Positions 42,434 to 52,076 of a DNA stretch of 64,000 nucleotides are shown in pieces. The stretch spans positions 8,403 through 72,402 of the forward strand of contig NZ_HE997451.1 of the NCBI RefSeq assembly GCF_000312525.1, read 5' to 3'. The translations under genes were made by a program, and so were the position numbers. The DNA comes from Bartonella florencae (GTDB taxonomy: Bacteria > Pseudomonadota > Alphaproteobacteria > Rhizobiales > Rhizobiaceae). Each line of letters starts with the position of its first letter. Position 1 is the stretch's first letter. The notes under the pieces were generated by a model. That model was not told the origin of the DNA and did not search any database. It was given only the letters and a program-made list of their open reading frames with translations.

Positions 42434-42945
42434 TTGGAAAAAATTATTGAATAGGACAATAAGAAGTTGTTGTTGAGTAGTATAGTGAACATATTTCATT
42501 ATTGAAGATTCGCAAATATTGAATGGAAGGTTTTTGAGAAAACCTGACACAAAGGAAAGTGACTTATTTTCCTATTACTTTTCATTGTGAAAGATGTCGT
42601 ATAGTAGATCAAACGATCATTTTTTTAGGCAATTTATTTTCAGAGAGCGGGGGTTGTTATAGAAAAGTGCTTTTACACGAAGCAAAGCTCAGCTTACATT
42701 TCATCATTCACATTGGTAATAATAAAGTGAGATTTCTCATTTTTAAGGTTGATAGTAATGTTTTAAAACATACTTTAGAATGAGTCTTGATCTGTAGATT
42801 TTTAGGCTATTTTCATTGATTATTGGTCTGATGAGCACTCTCTTGGTATATTGAATAATTTATGATAAATTACAAAGGTTTTGAAAAAAGTGAATATAAA
42901 AATACTGCATAGTAAAATGCTTTGCTTGCGTCGATTTGTGAGTGT
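42434..42945 (+). pseudogene. uppS: probable relic of isoprenyl transferase gene uppS
   Basis: The space between frr and cdsA, where Rhizobiales carry uppS (undecaprenyl diphosphate synthase), has no intact gene. Read in the single frame that starts at 42451, it keeps UppS-like landmarks in order. IGQ-stop stands where NGRW is expected, then EH with IRK eight residues on (as in GHRAG...LRK). VTYFPITF matches LTLFAFSS, and VLLHEAKLSLHFII matches AELHRNNVRVRII. Near 42929, CGTCGATTT recalls the RRFGG C-terminus. Several in-frame stops interrupt it, and part of the middle is missing. This is my by-eye alignment to the family pattern, not a database match. The 74-codon open frame 42559-42783 is part of it. 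Confidence 0.5.
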
Positions 42946-42977
42946 GTATTGTTTATTTTTATTGTTTGGATGTTATT

Positions 42978-43792
42978 TTGTCTAATCTTTCTTATCGTAT
43001 TCTAACAGCTTTTGTTTTTGGTATTATCGCTTTATATTTAACATGGCTTGGAGGAACTCCCTTTTTTTGTTTGTATGGAGCATTGGTGGTTTTATTCTTT
43101 ATGAATGGATTAGTATCACTAAAGAAAAGTGGCGTGTTTCACAAAAAATATTAGCGAGTATTTTTTATTTGATTTTTGGCTCTTTGTTGCTTTCGAGTGT
43201 ATCGGCTTTATTGATTTTTTGTGTTGTTATCGTTTTAGCAGCGGTATTGGCTATTGGGCCCATTGAGAAGAGTGGATGGATTTTCTTTGGCTTTTTGTAT
43301 GCATCTTTTCCAGTTGTGGCTTTATGCTTTTTACGCGGACATGAAACGTTAGGGTTCCAAGTTATTATCTTCTTATTTTCGATAGTGTGGGGAACAGATA
43401 TTGCTGGATATTTTAGTGGACGTACATTTGGTGGACCTAAATTAGCACCACAATTTTCTCCTAATAAGACATGGGCAGGAGCCATTGGTGGTACGCTTGT
43501 CGGAGTTACTGGTGGTATATTGGTCGCTGTTGGGTTTTTTGATATAAATTTAACAAATTTTTTTATACTATTCCTTGTTCTTATTTTATCAATTTTTTCG
43601 CAATTGAGTGATTTGGGGCAATCATGGCTTAAAAGACATTTTTCTGTTAAAGATTCCGGTTTTTTATTGCCTGGACATGGCGGCTTTATGGACCGTATGG
43701 ATGGATTGGTAGGTGCTGCTTTCCTCCTTTATTTAATTGGCTCATCTGTGTCTGATATGAATGCACCTTTTAATCTCTTTTGTATGGTTTAA
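42978..43792 (+). pseudogene. cdsA: phosphatidate cytidylyltransferase CdsA, frameshifted
   Basis: CdsA makes CDP-diacylglycerol, the precursor of all anionic phospholipids. The N-terminus (from TTG 42978: LSNLSYRILTAFVFG...LTWLGGTPF) is in one frame. From the T7 run at 43062-43068 the protein continues in another frame (LFVWSIGGFILYEWISITK...) to 43792. Adding one T makes a single protein of about 271 residues with eight or so membrane spans. The C-terminal signature SDLGQSWLKRHFSVKDSG and LPGHGGFMDRMDG is intact. ATG 43043 would yield a version lacking the first span but has no SD. CdsA is essential, so a sequence error or slippage rescue is likely. Confidence 0.85.
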
Positions 43793-43807
43793 TTGGGAGA
43801 AAATATT

Positions 43808-44950
43808 TTGGAACTTATGGATCATATGATTACAGTGGGTGGCTTACTTTTAAGAAGTTTGAGTATTTTTTTTGTCATTATGATTATTATTTTTGTGCAT
43901 GAAATGGGGCATTATCTTATTGGGCGTTGGTGCGGTATTAAGGCAGCTGTTTTTTCACTTGGATTTGGACCCAAAGTCGTAGAGTATAGAGATAAGCAGG
44001 GTACACAGTGGCGTTTATCACTTATTCCTTTAGGAGGTTATGTAAAATTTATTGGGGATGGAGAAGATGTATCATCATTCCACTCTTCTCGAGATATTGA
44101 GGGTTCATTTGTTTGTGCGCATACTTGGAAAAAAGCAGTAACGGTGTTTGCAGGTCCTTTATTCAATATTCTTTTTACTGTTATTATTTTAACATTTTTT
44201 TTCTTTATGTATGGTCGTGTAGCCATTGAACCGGTTGTTGGTTCTTTAGTAAAAGACTCACCCGCTTTTCAGGCAGGTTTGGTATTAGGTGATCGTTTTA
44301 TTGAAATGGATGGTCGACGGATTGGAAGTTTTGACGATTTGATGAATTATGTAACTTTTCACGGTAAAGATCCTATAGAATTTAAAATAGAACGTATGGG
44401 GCAGATATTTACCAAGGTGATTACACCAAAGGTGGTTGAGCGAGATGATGGGTTTGGCAATCGGATTCAAAGCGCTATGATTGGTGTAGGTGCTCCTGTG
44501 GATCCAAACAATCGGGCGCGTTTAGATCCAGCTTATGTAAAACATATCCGCTACGATTTTATCAGGGCTATAGGAGAAGCATCAAAACGCACCACATTTA
44601 TTGCTACCCAAACAGTTTTTTTTATTGGTCGTTTAATAGGAGGAAAAGAAGATCATTGTCGGCTAAGTGGCCCTTCTAAGACCGTTAAAATTGCTTGGAA
44701 AGTGAGTGAAACAGGTTTTATCTCTTTATTGAATTTTGCGGCTTTTCTTTCTATAGGGATTGGAGTGATTAACCTTTTTCCTTTGCTGCCACTTGATGGT
44801 GGTCATTTATTGTTTCATACTATTGAGATCGTAACGAGAAGACCAATATCTGCTAAAATTCGAGAAATTATTTTTCGCGTAGGTTTTTTAATTGTCCTTT
44901 TATTTATGATTTTTGCGTTCATTAATGATTATTTTTGTTGGTTTGGCTAA
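43808..44950 (+). CDS. rseP: RIP metalloprotease RseP
   Basis: This is a site-2 intramembrane zinc protease that cleaves anti-sigma factors and leftover signal peptides. TTG 43808 is spaced 7 bases from GGGAGA and gives 380 residues; TTG 43793 and ATG 43817 are alternatives. The active site HEMGH is at about residue 30 in the first span. A PDZ domain covers about residues 120-205 (VVGSLVKDSPAFQAGLVLGD). The third zinc ligand motif PLDGGHLLF is near residue 325. It is 15 bases after cdsA and precedes bamA. Confidence 0.93.
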   Translation: MELMDHMITVGGLLLRSLSIFFVIMIIIFVHEMGHYLIGRWCGIKAAVFSLGFGPKVVEYRDKQGTQWRLSLIPLGGYVKFIGDGEDVSSFHSSRDIEGSFVCAHTWKKAVTVFAGPLFNILFTVIILTFFFFMYGRVAIEPVVGSLVKDSPAFQAGLVLGDRFIEMDGRRIGSFDDLMNYVTFHGKDPIEFKIERMGQIFTKVITPKVVERDDGFGNRIQSAMIGVGAPVDPNNRARLDPAYVKHIRYDFIRAIGEASKRTTFIATQTVFFIGRLIGGKEDHCRLSGPSKTVKIAWKVSETGFISLLNFAAFLSIGIGVINLFPLLPLDGGHLLFHTIEIVTRRPISAKIREIIFRVGFLIVLLFMIFAFINDYFCWFG

Positions 44951-45156
44951 TTAAATTATGGAAAATATTTTATAAATTGGGTAATAATAGAAAAATTAAA
45001 TTGAATGTCGTTTACCATGTCCGCAAAATGTTGTGGCATTGTTTGCTATAATCAGTAATTAAGGGGTGAAAAGTCTCGCTGTGAAAAAAGAGTTGTTATG
45101 GCGGTTAGCTTTTTGAGACATCATGTCTAGAGAATAAGATAAGGTAAAAAAAGCCA

Positions 45157-47553
45157 ATGACTATAAATTCAAAGTTTTTAAGTGCAGCATCTGTGTTGGT
45201 GTTAAGTGTGGGGATGATTGCTCCTACAACGGCTTTTATGTCGATTGCAATGGTTGGGGAAGTGCAGGCATCTGTGGTGCGTTCTATTGAGGTTCGTGGA
45301 AACAAATTTGTAAGTGCTCAGGCAGTTCGAGATAATATGGGCATTAAAGCTGGACAGAGTTTTTCTAGTAACGATGTTGATGCTGCGGTAAAGCGTCTTT
45401 TTGGATTAGGCTTATTTTATGATGTAAAGATAAATCAGGTTAGCGATAGACTCGTTGTGTTTGTCAAAGAATATGAGATTGTTAATCAGGTGTTGTTTCA
45501 GGGAAACAAATCTCTTAAAGACCCTGATCTTAAGCGATTTATTTCTTTAAAACCGAATGAACCTTTCAGTTCTGCAAAGCTTTCAGCGGATATTAATACG
45601 ATTCGTGAAGCTTATAAAACTGTTGGTCGTAATAATGTTGCTGTTACCGTCCAAACCATTAATCTGGGAAAAGGGCGGGTAAATGTGGTTTTTAATGTTG
45701 TTGAAGGACGAAAGACAAAGATTGGTGATATCATCTTTAAGGGGAATCATGCTTTTGGAAGCAGCCGTTTGCGTGATGTGATTTCAACCAAATCTTCAGG
45801 AATTTTCTCGATGTTGTTGGGGGGGGATGTTTATAGTGAAGAACGTTTAGCTGTTGATGAAGAAGCTCTGCGTCGTTTTTACTATAATCGTGGTTATGCC
45901 GATTTTCGGGTTGTTTCCTCTAAAGCAATTTTTGATGTAGCGAGCAATACATACAAAATTTATTTTGTTCTTGATGAGGGGGTACGTTATAAAATTAGTG
46001 ATATTCAGATTGAAAGTGATATTGATGGAATTGATATTCAATCTGTAAAGGGAATTCTTAAAACGCGTTCAGGTGATATTTATAGTGCAGAGGACATTGA
46101 GCAGTCTGTTGCGATTATCAATAATAAGGCTGCTGATTCTGGATATGCTTTTGCTAAAGTTGAGCCACGGGGCAATCGTAATTTTGCAAATCATACAATT
46201 TCGATTTTATATAACATTGAACAAGGTCCGCGTGCTTATATTCAGCGTATTGAAATACGGGGAAATGAAAAGACACGTGATTATGTTATTCGTCGTGAGA
46301 TTGATTTAAATGAAGGGGATGCTTACAATCAAACCCTCGTGCAGCGGGCAAAGCGTCGTCTAGAAAGCTTAGGTTTTTTCAAAGCTGTTAATATTTCCAT
46401 GGTTCCTACAGATCAGTCTGATCAGATTACTTTAGTTATCGATGTGGTTGAAGCTCCAACCGGCGATCTTTCTTTGTCTGGAGGTTATACAACAGGTGGT
46501 ACAAGTCCTGGTATGTCACTTGAAGTATCTGTTACAGAACGTAATCTTGGGGGGCGTGGTCAGTATGTTCGTTTGGGATTAGGTGCAGGGCAAGAAAAAT
46601 CTCGGAATTATAATTTGTCGTTTGTTGATCCTTATTTCTTGGGATATCGCTTATCTGCTGGTGTTGATGTTTTTCGTAGTACCTATCGTGCTGATAAAGC
46701 ATATGATGTACGACAAACTGGTGGCTCTCTTCGATTCTCGATACCAATTAATGATCAATTATCTGCTAATTTAGCTTATTCTTATGTTCAGGAAGAATAC
46801 GATTTTGGTAAAGAATATGACTTAAACAAAGAAGCTGACATAAAGGAATTATATGGAAAATATTCTGGTGCAATTGTTCAGGCGGCAAAGCACAGTCCTT
46901 GGAAGCGCTCATCAATCAGTTATGGTTTTACCTATAATACTATTGACGATATGAAAAATCCACATGAAGGGTGGTATGCACATGTTCTTCAAGAGTATGC
47001 GGGGCTTGGCGGGAGTGCGAAATTCTTGAAAACAACTGGTAAAGCGATGATGTATAAGACTTTATCTGAGCAGATGGATCTTGTTGGCTTGCTTTCTTTT
47101 GGCGGGGGATATATCCACAAAATTGGACGAGATGGTGTTCGTATCTTTGATATGTTTAAGATAAATTCTGATATGATCCGAGGTTTCAAGTACAATGGAA
47201 TAGGTCCGCGTCAGATTTCTAATAAAGGTGAAGTCTATTTCTTGGGAGGGACAACCTATATGAATGCAACTGCTGAAATACAGTTCCCTATCCCTGTTGT
47301 TCCTGAAGGATTAGGGTTGCGCGGTGCTTTATTTGCAGATGTTGCGACGCTTTATGGAAATAATTATCAACCTGTTTTTCAAGGTGAAGCGCCGGTTACA
47401 CATACTAAAAGTGCTTGGCGTTCATCTGCAGGTGTAAGTTTGATGTGGGATTCGCCATTTGGTCCTTTGCGTTTTGATTATGCTTGGCCAATAAAGAAGC
47501 AGGAAGGTGATCGTTTGCAGAAATTGAACTTTGGTATTTCTACGAAGTTCTAA
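45157..47553 (+). CDS. bamA: outer membrane protein assembly factor BamA
   Basis: BamA inserts beta-barrel proteins into the outer membrane. The 798-residue protein has a signal peptide (about residues 1-39, ending VQA), five POTRA domains (about residues 40-440, the first starting VVRSIEVRGNKFVSAQAVRDN split around residues 40-60) and a C-terminal barrel. The barrel lid motif MIRGFKYNGIGP (about residues 672-683) carries the conserved RGF triplet, and the chain ends in Phe, as expected for a BAM substrate (FGISTKF). It precedes the lipid A genes, the usual order. Confidence 0.96.
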   Translation: MTINSKFLSAASVLVLSVGMIAPTTAFMSIAMVGEVQASVVRSIEVRGNKFVSAQAVRDNMGIKAGQSFSSNDVDAAVKRLFGLGLFYDVKINQVSDRLVVFVKEYEIVNQVLFQGNKSLKDPDLKRFISLKPNEPFSSAKLSADINTIREAYKTVGRNNVAVTVQTINLGKGRVNVVFNVVEGRKTKIGDIIFKGNHAFGSSRLRDVISTKSSGIFSMLLGGDVYSEERLAVDEEALRRFYYNRGYADFRVVSSKAIFDVASNTYKIYFVLDEGVRYKISDIQIESDIDGIDIQSVKGILKTRSGDIYSAEDIEQSVAIINNKAADSGYAFAKVEPRGNRNFANHTISILYNIEQGPRAYIQRIEIRGNEKTRDYVIRREIDLNEGDAYNQTLVQRAKRRLESLGFFKAVNISMVPTDQSDQITLVIDVVEAPTGDLSLSGGYTTGGTSPGMSLEVSVTERNLGGRGQYVRLGLGAGQEKSRNYNLSFVDPYFLGYRLSAGVDVFRSTYRADKAYDVRQTGGSLRFSIPINDQLSANLAYSYVQEEYDFGKEYDLNKEADIKELYGKYSGAIVQAAKHSPWKRSSISYGFTYNTIDDMKNPHEGWYAHVLQEYAGLGGSAKFLKTTGKAMMYKTLSEQMDLVGLLSFGGGYIHKIGRDGVRIFDMFKINSDMIRGFKYNGIGPRQISNKGEVYFLGGTTYMNATAEIQFPIPVVPEGLGLRGALFADVATLYGNNYQPVFQGEAPVTHTKSAWRSSAGVSLMWDSPFGPLRFDYAWPIKKQEGDRLQKLNFGISTKF

Positions 47554-47625
47554 TCTGAGTTTTCCGTAGAGGGAAAATTGAACGGAAAATAGAAAATTGG
47601 TTAGGCTGGGAGAGAAAGTTTTTTG

Positions 47626-48672
47626 ATGGCGGATACATTTTTTTTTACGCCATCTCGGCGGTTAACAGTTGCGAATGTTGCCCGGTTGACAGGAGCAAAG
47701 CTTCTTACTCCAGAGTTTTCTAACACAGTTATCAATACTCTTTCTTCACTTGAGAGAGCTGTGGAGGGGGCTCTTGTCTTTGTCGAGCATCGGAAGTTTT
47801 CTGATGCTCTCGTAGGGAGCTCTGCTGTAGCTGTTCTTTGTACGGATGAAATTGTTTTCAAAGTTCCTGAATCTATGGCAATTTTGGTTACATCCACACC
47901 ACAGCGTGATTTTGCTCAGATTGGGCGCATCCTATTTCCTGATTCTGTCAAGCAGGTACCGTGGTTTGGGCAGAGAGAAATTTCGCCTCATGCGTATATT
48001 CATCCAACTGCTAAATTTGGGCATGACGTATGTATCGAAGCAGGTGCTGTTGTTGGTCGAAATGTTGAGATTGGTGCAGGAACGCTTATTTCATCTACAG
48101 CTGTTATCGGTGAAAATTGTCGTATTGGGTGTGACTGCTATATTGGTCCAAAGGTAACAATTCAATATTCTTTAATCGGCGACAGAGTTCAGCTTTACCC
48201 TGGTGTTTGTATTGGGCAAGATGGTTTTGGTTATGTTGGTGGTGTTTCCGGAATTGAAAAAGTTCCACAACTTGGTCGTGTTATCATTGAAGACGGTGTA
48301 GAAATTGGTTCAAACACTACAATTGATCGTGGAACGTTTGAAGATACCATTATTGGTGAGGGAAGTAAAATTGATAATCTTGTTCAAATTGCGCACAATG
48401 TAAAAATTGGCCGTTATTGCCTTATTGCTGCTCAATGTGGAATTGCGGGAAGTACATCTATAGGTGATATGACTCTGCTTGGCGGAGGTGTCGGAGTATC
48501 GGATCATATCGTAATAGGCAAGTCTGTTCAGATTGTTGGTCGTAGTGGTGTTATGAATGACATTCCGGATGGTGAAAAATGGGGAGGGAGTCCAGCGCGA
48601 CCAGTTAAGCAGTGGTTCCGAGAAGTAGCGGCGTTGCGTAATATTGGCAAAGTTAAAAAGGAGAAACGCTAA
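47626..48672 (+). CDS. lpxD: UDP-3-O-(3-hydroxyacyl)glucosamine N-acyltransferase
   Basis: LpxD adds the second hydroxyacyl chain in lipid A synthesis. The 348-residue protein has an N-terminal uridine-binding domain (to about residue 110) and a left-handed beta-helix of hexapeptide repeats. The catalytic His is in [14 protein letters not shown] (about residue 252). ATG 47626 is preferred over the TTG one codon before. It overlaps no neighbour, and fabZ follows immediately. Confidence 0.95.
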   Translation: MADTFFFTPSRRLTVANVARLTGAKLLTPEFSNTVINTLSSLERAVEGALVFVEHRKFSDALVGSSAVAVLCTDEIVFKVPESMAILVTSTPQRDFAQIGRILFPDSVKQVPWFGQREISPHAYIHPTAKFGHDVCIEAGAVVGRNVEIGAGTLISSTAVIGENCRIGCDCYIGPKVTIQYSLIGDRVQLYPGVCIGQDGFGYVGGVSGIEKVPQLGRVIIEDGVEIGSNTTIDRGTFEDTIIGEGSKIDNLVQIAHNVKIGRYCLIAAQCGIAGSTSIGDMTLLGGGVGVSDHIVIGKSVQIVGRSGVMNDIPDGEKWGGSPARPVKQWFREVAALRNIGKVKKEKR

Positions 48673-48673
48673 T

Positions 48674-49141
48674 ATGGTCAACACCGAAGAAATTAAAAAT
48701 TTAGAAGTTGTAGATATTGAAAAATTATTTTCGATCTTACCGCATCGTTATCCATTTTTGTTGATTGATCGCATCATTGACATTAATGGTGAGAAAGAAG
48801 CTATCGGTATTAAAAATATAACCATTAACGAGCCACATTTTACTGGGCATTTTCCTGCAAGGCCAGTTATGCCTGGAGTATTGATTTTAGAGGCTATGGC
48901 ACAAACAGCGGGTGCAATTGCACTCTTGGCATTAGGGAATAAGCAAACAAATTTGGTTTATCTTATGACTGTTGATAATGCGAAATTTCGTAAGCCCGTT
49001 GTACCTGGTGATCAGTTAAGGATTCATGTTCAACTTTTAAAAAAGAGGGCAGGCATCAGGCGTTTTTCGTGTGTTGCAAAAGTAGAAGATGTCCGTGTGG
49101 CTGAAGCAGAAATTGCTGCGATGATTATTGAAGAAGAGTAA
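48674..49141 (+). CDS. fabZ: 3-hydroxyacyl-ACP dehydratase FabZ
   Basis: FabZ dehydrates 3-hydroxyacyl-ACPs and competes with LpxA/LpxD for substrate. ATG 48674 gives 155 residues; the in-frame ATG at 48644 lies inside lpxD and was rejected. The catalytic residues are in [20 protein letters not shown] (His about residue 61 and Glu about residue 75). AAGGAG precedes the start. Its place between lpxD and lpxA is conserved. Confidence 0.95.
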   Translation: MVNTEEIKNLEVVDIEKLFSILPHRYPFLLIDRIIDINGEKEAIGIKNITINEPHFTGHFPARPVMPGVLILEAMAQTAGAIALLALGNKQTNLVYLMTVDNAKFRKPVVPGDQLRIHVQLLKKRAGIRRFSCVAKVEDVRVAEAEIAAMIIEEE

Positions 49142-49164
49142 ACGATATTAATGGGAATTTTAAA

Positions 49165-49989
49165 ATGTCCGGTACGAAAATCCATCCGACTGCTCTTGTA
49201 GAGAAGGGGGCGCAGCTTGGTGAGAATGTACAAATTGGGCCGTTTTGTCATATTAGTTCAGAGGCCGTTATTGGCGATGGATGTAATTTGATGAGTCATG
49301 TTGTAATAATGGGAGACACAACATTAGGGGCTAATAGTAAAGTTTTTTCACATGCAGTTTTGGGGGCAGAGCCGCAAAATAGTAAACATAAGGGGGGGCA
49401 TACAACGCTTTCTGTTGGAAAAAATTGTATCATTCGTGAAGGCGTAACAATGCATAGAGGCTCTGATTCGAGTGCAGGAATGACAATTGTTGGAGACAAT
49501 TGCCAATTTTTTTGTTATGCGCACATTGCTCATGATTGCCATGTAGGCAATAACGTGACATTTGCTAATAATGCAATGATCGCAGGTCATGTTACTGTTG
49601 GAGATTATGTTATTATTGGTGGAGGTGGTGCTGTTCACCAATTTGTTCGCATTGGGCATCATGCATTTATTGGCGGTGTATCTGCATTGGTTGGTGATCT
49701 CATTCCCTATGGAACAGCTGTTGGTGTGCAAGCAAAACTTGCAGGATTAAATATTATTGGTATGAAACGTGCAGGTCTTGAGCGTAAAGATATTCATGCA
49801 TTACGCCATGCTGTTACTATGCTTTTTGATCACAGTAAGCCGTTTAAAGAACGTGTTAGTGATGTTGCTTCTTTCTATTCTACTTCTCAGTCAGTTATTG
49901 ATGTTGTTAATTTTGTTAAAGAAAAAGGAAAACGTTTTTATTGTACTCCAAAATTTGAAAGTGATAGAACAAAAGATCATGAGGATTAA
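49165..49989 (+). CDS. lpxA: acyl-ACP--UDP-N-acetylglucosamine O-acyltransferase
   Basis: LpxA performs the first step of lipid A synthesis. The 274-residue protein is a beta-helix trimer with hexapeptide repeats over about residues 5-190. The catalytic His is in AHIAHDCHVGNNV (about residue 125), and the C-terminal helical region has GLNIIGMKRAGLERKDI. It is followed by lpxI after 3 bases. Confidence 0.96.
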   Translation: MSGTKIHPTALVEKGAQLGENVQIGPFCHISSEAVIGDGCNLMSHVVIMGDTTLGANSKVFSHAVLGAEPQNSKHKGGHTTLSVGKNCIIREGVTMHRGSDSSAGMTIVGDNCQFFCYAHIAHDCHVGNNVTFANNAMIAGHVTVGDYVIIGGGGAVHQFVRIGHHAFIGGVSALVGDLIPYGTAVGVQAKLAGLNIIGMKRAGLERKDIHALRHAVTMLFDHSKPFKERVSDVASFYSTSQSVIDVVNFVKEKGKRFYCTPKFESDRTKDHED

Positions 49990-49992
49990 AAA

Positions 49993-50865
49993 ATGCCTGT
50001 CTTTTGTGCTAGAAGTTTTCTTTCCAGCCGTACTGCTATTATAGCAGGAAATGGTATTCTACCGATTACTATTGCGCAGGAATTGGAGAAACGTGGACAG
50101 AGTCCTTTTATTGTACTTTTGCGTGATGATGCGGACCCTGTGCTTTGTCGTTATGAGCATTGCACGTTATCAATTGTAGAATTAACGCGACTTGTTAAAA
50201 TTTTAAAGGCAGTTGGAGTTTGTAATATTGTGTTAGCAGGTGGCGTGAAAAGGCGGCCACTTCTCACACAATTTCGACTTGATTGGACGACATTTTTAGC
50301 TCTTCCTAAGTTAATCGCTGCATTGAGAGCTGGAGATGATGCATTATTAAAAGCTTTTATACGACTGATTGAATCATATGGTTTTAGAGTGATTGGTGCT
50401 CATGAGATAATACCAGATCTTTTGGCACCATTAGAATTTGATTTAACATTACGACGCGCTACTCGAAAAGAGAAAAAAGATATTGTTTTAGCAGTAAAAG
50501 CAGCAAAGCTTTTAGGCCAATTGGATATTGGGCAAGCAGCAGTTGCGGTTAATGGAAGGGTGGTTGCTCTCGAGGGAGCAGAGGGAACTGATAATATGCT
50601 GTGGCGGGTTTGTGAAATGCGAGAAAGAAAGCAAATTCCACCTAAAGGTGGTATTTTGGTTAAATGTGCGAAACCACAACAGGATCATCGCGTTGATTTA
50701 CCATCAATTGGACCTGTAACAGTAATGAATATTGCAAAAAGTGGATTATCTGGTATTGCGGTGGAGGCAAATAAAAGTCTTATATTATCGGTGAAAACAA
50801 CAATAGAAAAAGCTAATCAATATTCCTTATTTATAGAAACATTTGAGGATTTTGATCATGCATAA
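49993..50865 (+). CDS. lpxI: UDP-2,3-diacylglucosamine diphosphatase LpxI
   Basis: LpxI hydrolyses UDP-diacylglucosamine to lipid X, replacing LpxH in alphaproteobacteria. The 290-residue protein starts with TAIIAGNGILPITIAQEL (about residues 14-31) and carries LAGGVKRRPLL. The C-terminal part has GAEGTDNMLWRV and the KCAKPQQDHRVDLPSIGP segment that contains the catalytic Asp in family members. It overlaps the start of lpxB by 8 bases. Confidence 0.93.
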   Translation: MPVFCARSFLSSRTAIIAGNGILPITIAQELEKRGQSPFIVLLRDDADPVLCRYEHCTLSIVELTRLVKILKAVGVCNIVLAGGVKRRPLLTQFRLDWTTFLALPKLIAALRAGDDALLKAFIRLIESYGFRVIGAHEIIPDLLAPLEFDLTLRRATRKEKKDIVLAVKAAKLLGQLDIGQAAVAVNGRVVALEGAEGTDNMLWRVCEMRERKQIPPKGGILVKCAKPQQDHRVDLPSIGPVTVMNIAKSGLSGIAVEANKSLILSVKTTIEKANQYSLFIETFEDFDHA

Positions 50866-52048
50866 TTCTTTTTTAAAAATTGCTATTGTTGCAGGTGAAG
50901 AATCTGGTGATTTTCTTGGAGCAGATTTGATTTCTTGTTTAGCACAACAGACAGGATGTAATATTCACTTGATTGGTGTTGGCGGAAGACATTTAGAAGC
51001 ATTAGGTTTAAAAAGCTTTTTTGATTCTCGTGATATTGCTTTAATTGGTTTGAAGGAAGTTTTAAAAAAACTACCATCATTGCTGAAGCATATACGTAAT
51101 TTGTCCAAGTTTATCGCACAAGAAAAACCCGATTGTTTAATTCTTATTGACAGTCCTGATTTTACCCATCGTGTTGCAAAAAAGGTGCGTATTCTAGCAC
51201 CTTCTATTCCTATCATTAAATATGTTGCACCAACCGTTTGGGCGTGGCGCCCAGAGCGCGCTAGTGCTATGCGCAAGTTTATTGATCATGTTTTAGCGGT
51301 TTTCCCTTTTGAAGAAAAGATTATGCAGGATTTGAGAGGTCCTGCCACTACCTATGTTGGGCATTCTCTTTTGTCACATCCTCCGCTTTTGGCGATTCAA
51401 GCGGAAAAAAAACGCCAAGCAGAAAAAAAACATTTGTCTGGTAAACAAAGATCATCGCCTACATTAGTTCTTTTGCCGGGATCACGCCATTCAGAGCTCC
51501 GCTCTTTAATGCCGCTTTTTCGAGAAGCAGTAGAAATTCTTACACAACGCGTTCCTCATTTACATATTATTTTACCAACCTTACCACGTTTGGTCGATGA
51601 AATTCATAATTTATTACAGAGCTGGACAAGCAAAGTAGAAGTTGTTGTGGGGGAAGATGCAAAATGGCGTGCTTTTGCACAAGCAGATGTTGCACTTGCT
51701 GCACATGGAACGGTTTCATTGGAATTATCATTAGCAAAAATTCCCATGGTTCTTTGCTATAAACTTGATTTTTTCTCTAAGTTATTCATTTTTCGCAAAA
51801 TGATGTTATGGAGTGCTGCTCTTCCAAATATTATTTCTGATATGCCTATTATGCCAGAATATATGAATGAATTCATACGTCCTAGTATGTTAGCAAGGCA
51901 GGTAGAGCAACTGTTATATAATCCTTTGTTACGACAAGCACAGCTTGATTCTTTTGAAGTGGTGGAAGAGAAAATGAAAACGGAAGTTCCATCAGGGATT
52001 ATTTGTGCTCAAACGGTTATCAGCCTTCTTGAAAAACAAGACATTTAG
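50858..52048 (+). CDS. lpxB: lipid-A-disaccharide synthase
   Basis: LpxB (a GT-B glycosyltransferase) joins lipid X with UDP-diacylglucosamine. ATG 50858, with GAGGAT upstream, gives 396 residues, overlapping lpxI. Family motifs IVAGEESGDFLGADLI (about residues 8-23), KYVAPTVWAWRPERA (about residues 124-138) and LVLLPGSRHSE (about residues 202-212) are intact. It ends the lipid A block and converges with the ABC importer genes. Confidence 0.95.
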   Translation: MHNSFLKIAIVAGEESGDFLGADLISCLAQQTGCNIHLIGVGGRHLEALGLKSFFDSRDIALIGLKEVLKKLPSLLKHIRNLSKFIAQEKPDCLILIDSPDFTHRVAKKVRILAPSIPIIKYVAPTVWAWRPERASAMRKFIDHVLAVFPFEEKIMQDLRGPATTYVGHSLLSHPPLLAIQAEKKRQAEKKHLSGKQRSSPTLVLLPGSRHSELRSLMPLFREAVEILTQRVPHLHIILPTLPRLVDEIHNLLQSWTSKVEVVVGEDAKWRAFAQADVALAAHGTVSLELSLAKIPMVLCYKLDFFSKLFIFRKMMLWSAALPNIISDMPIMPEYMNEFIRPSMLARQVEQLLYNPLLRQAQLDSFEVVEEKMKTEVPSGIICAQTVISLLEKQDI

Positions 52049-52076
52049 AATTGTAAAGACAAAACAATATTGGTGA

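Noticed and set aside
42559-42783. 74-codon open frame read as an independent gene
   Set aside because: No SD, no family, and its sequence fits the middle of a decayed uppS in the same frame as the flanking landmarks.
43043-43792. ATG 43043 as the true cdsA start
   Set aside because: It has no SD and would drop the conserved first span, which is present upstream in another frame.
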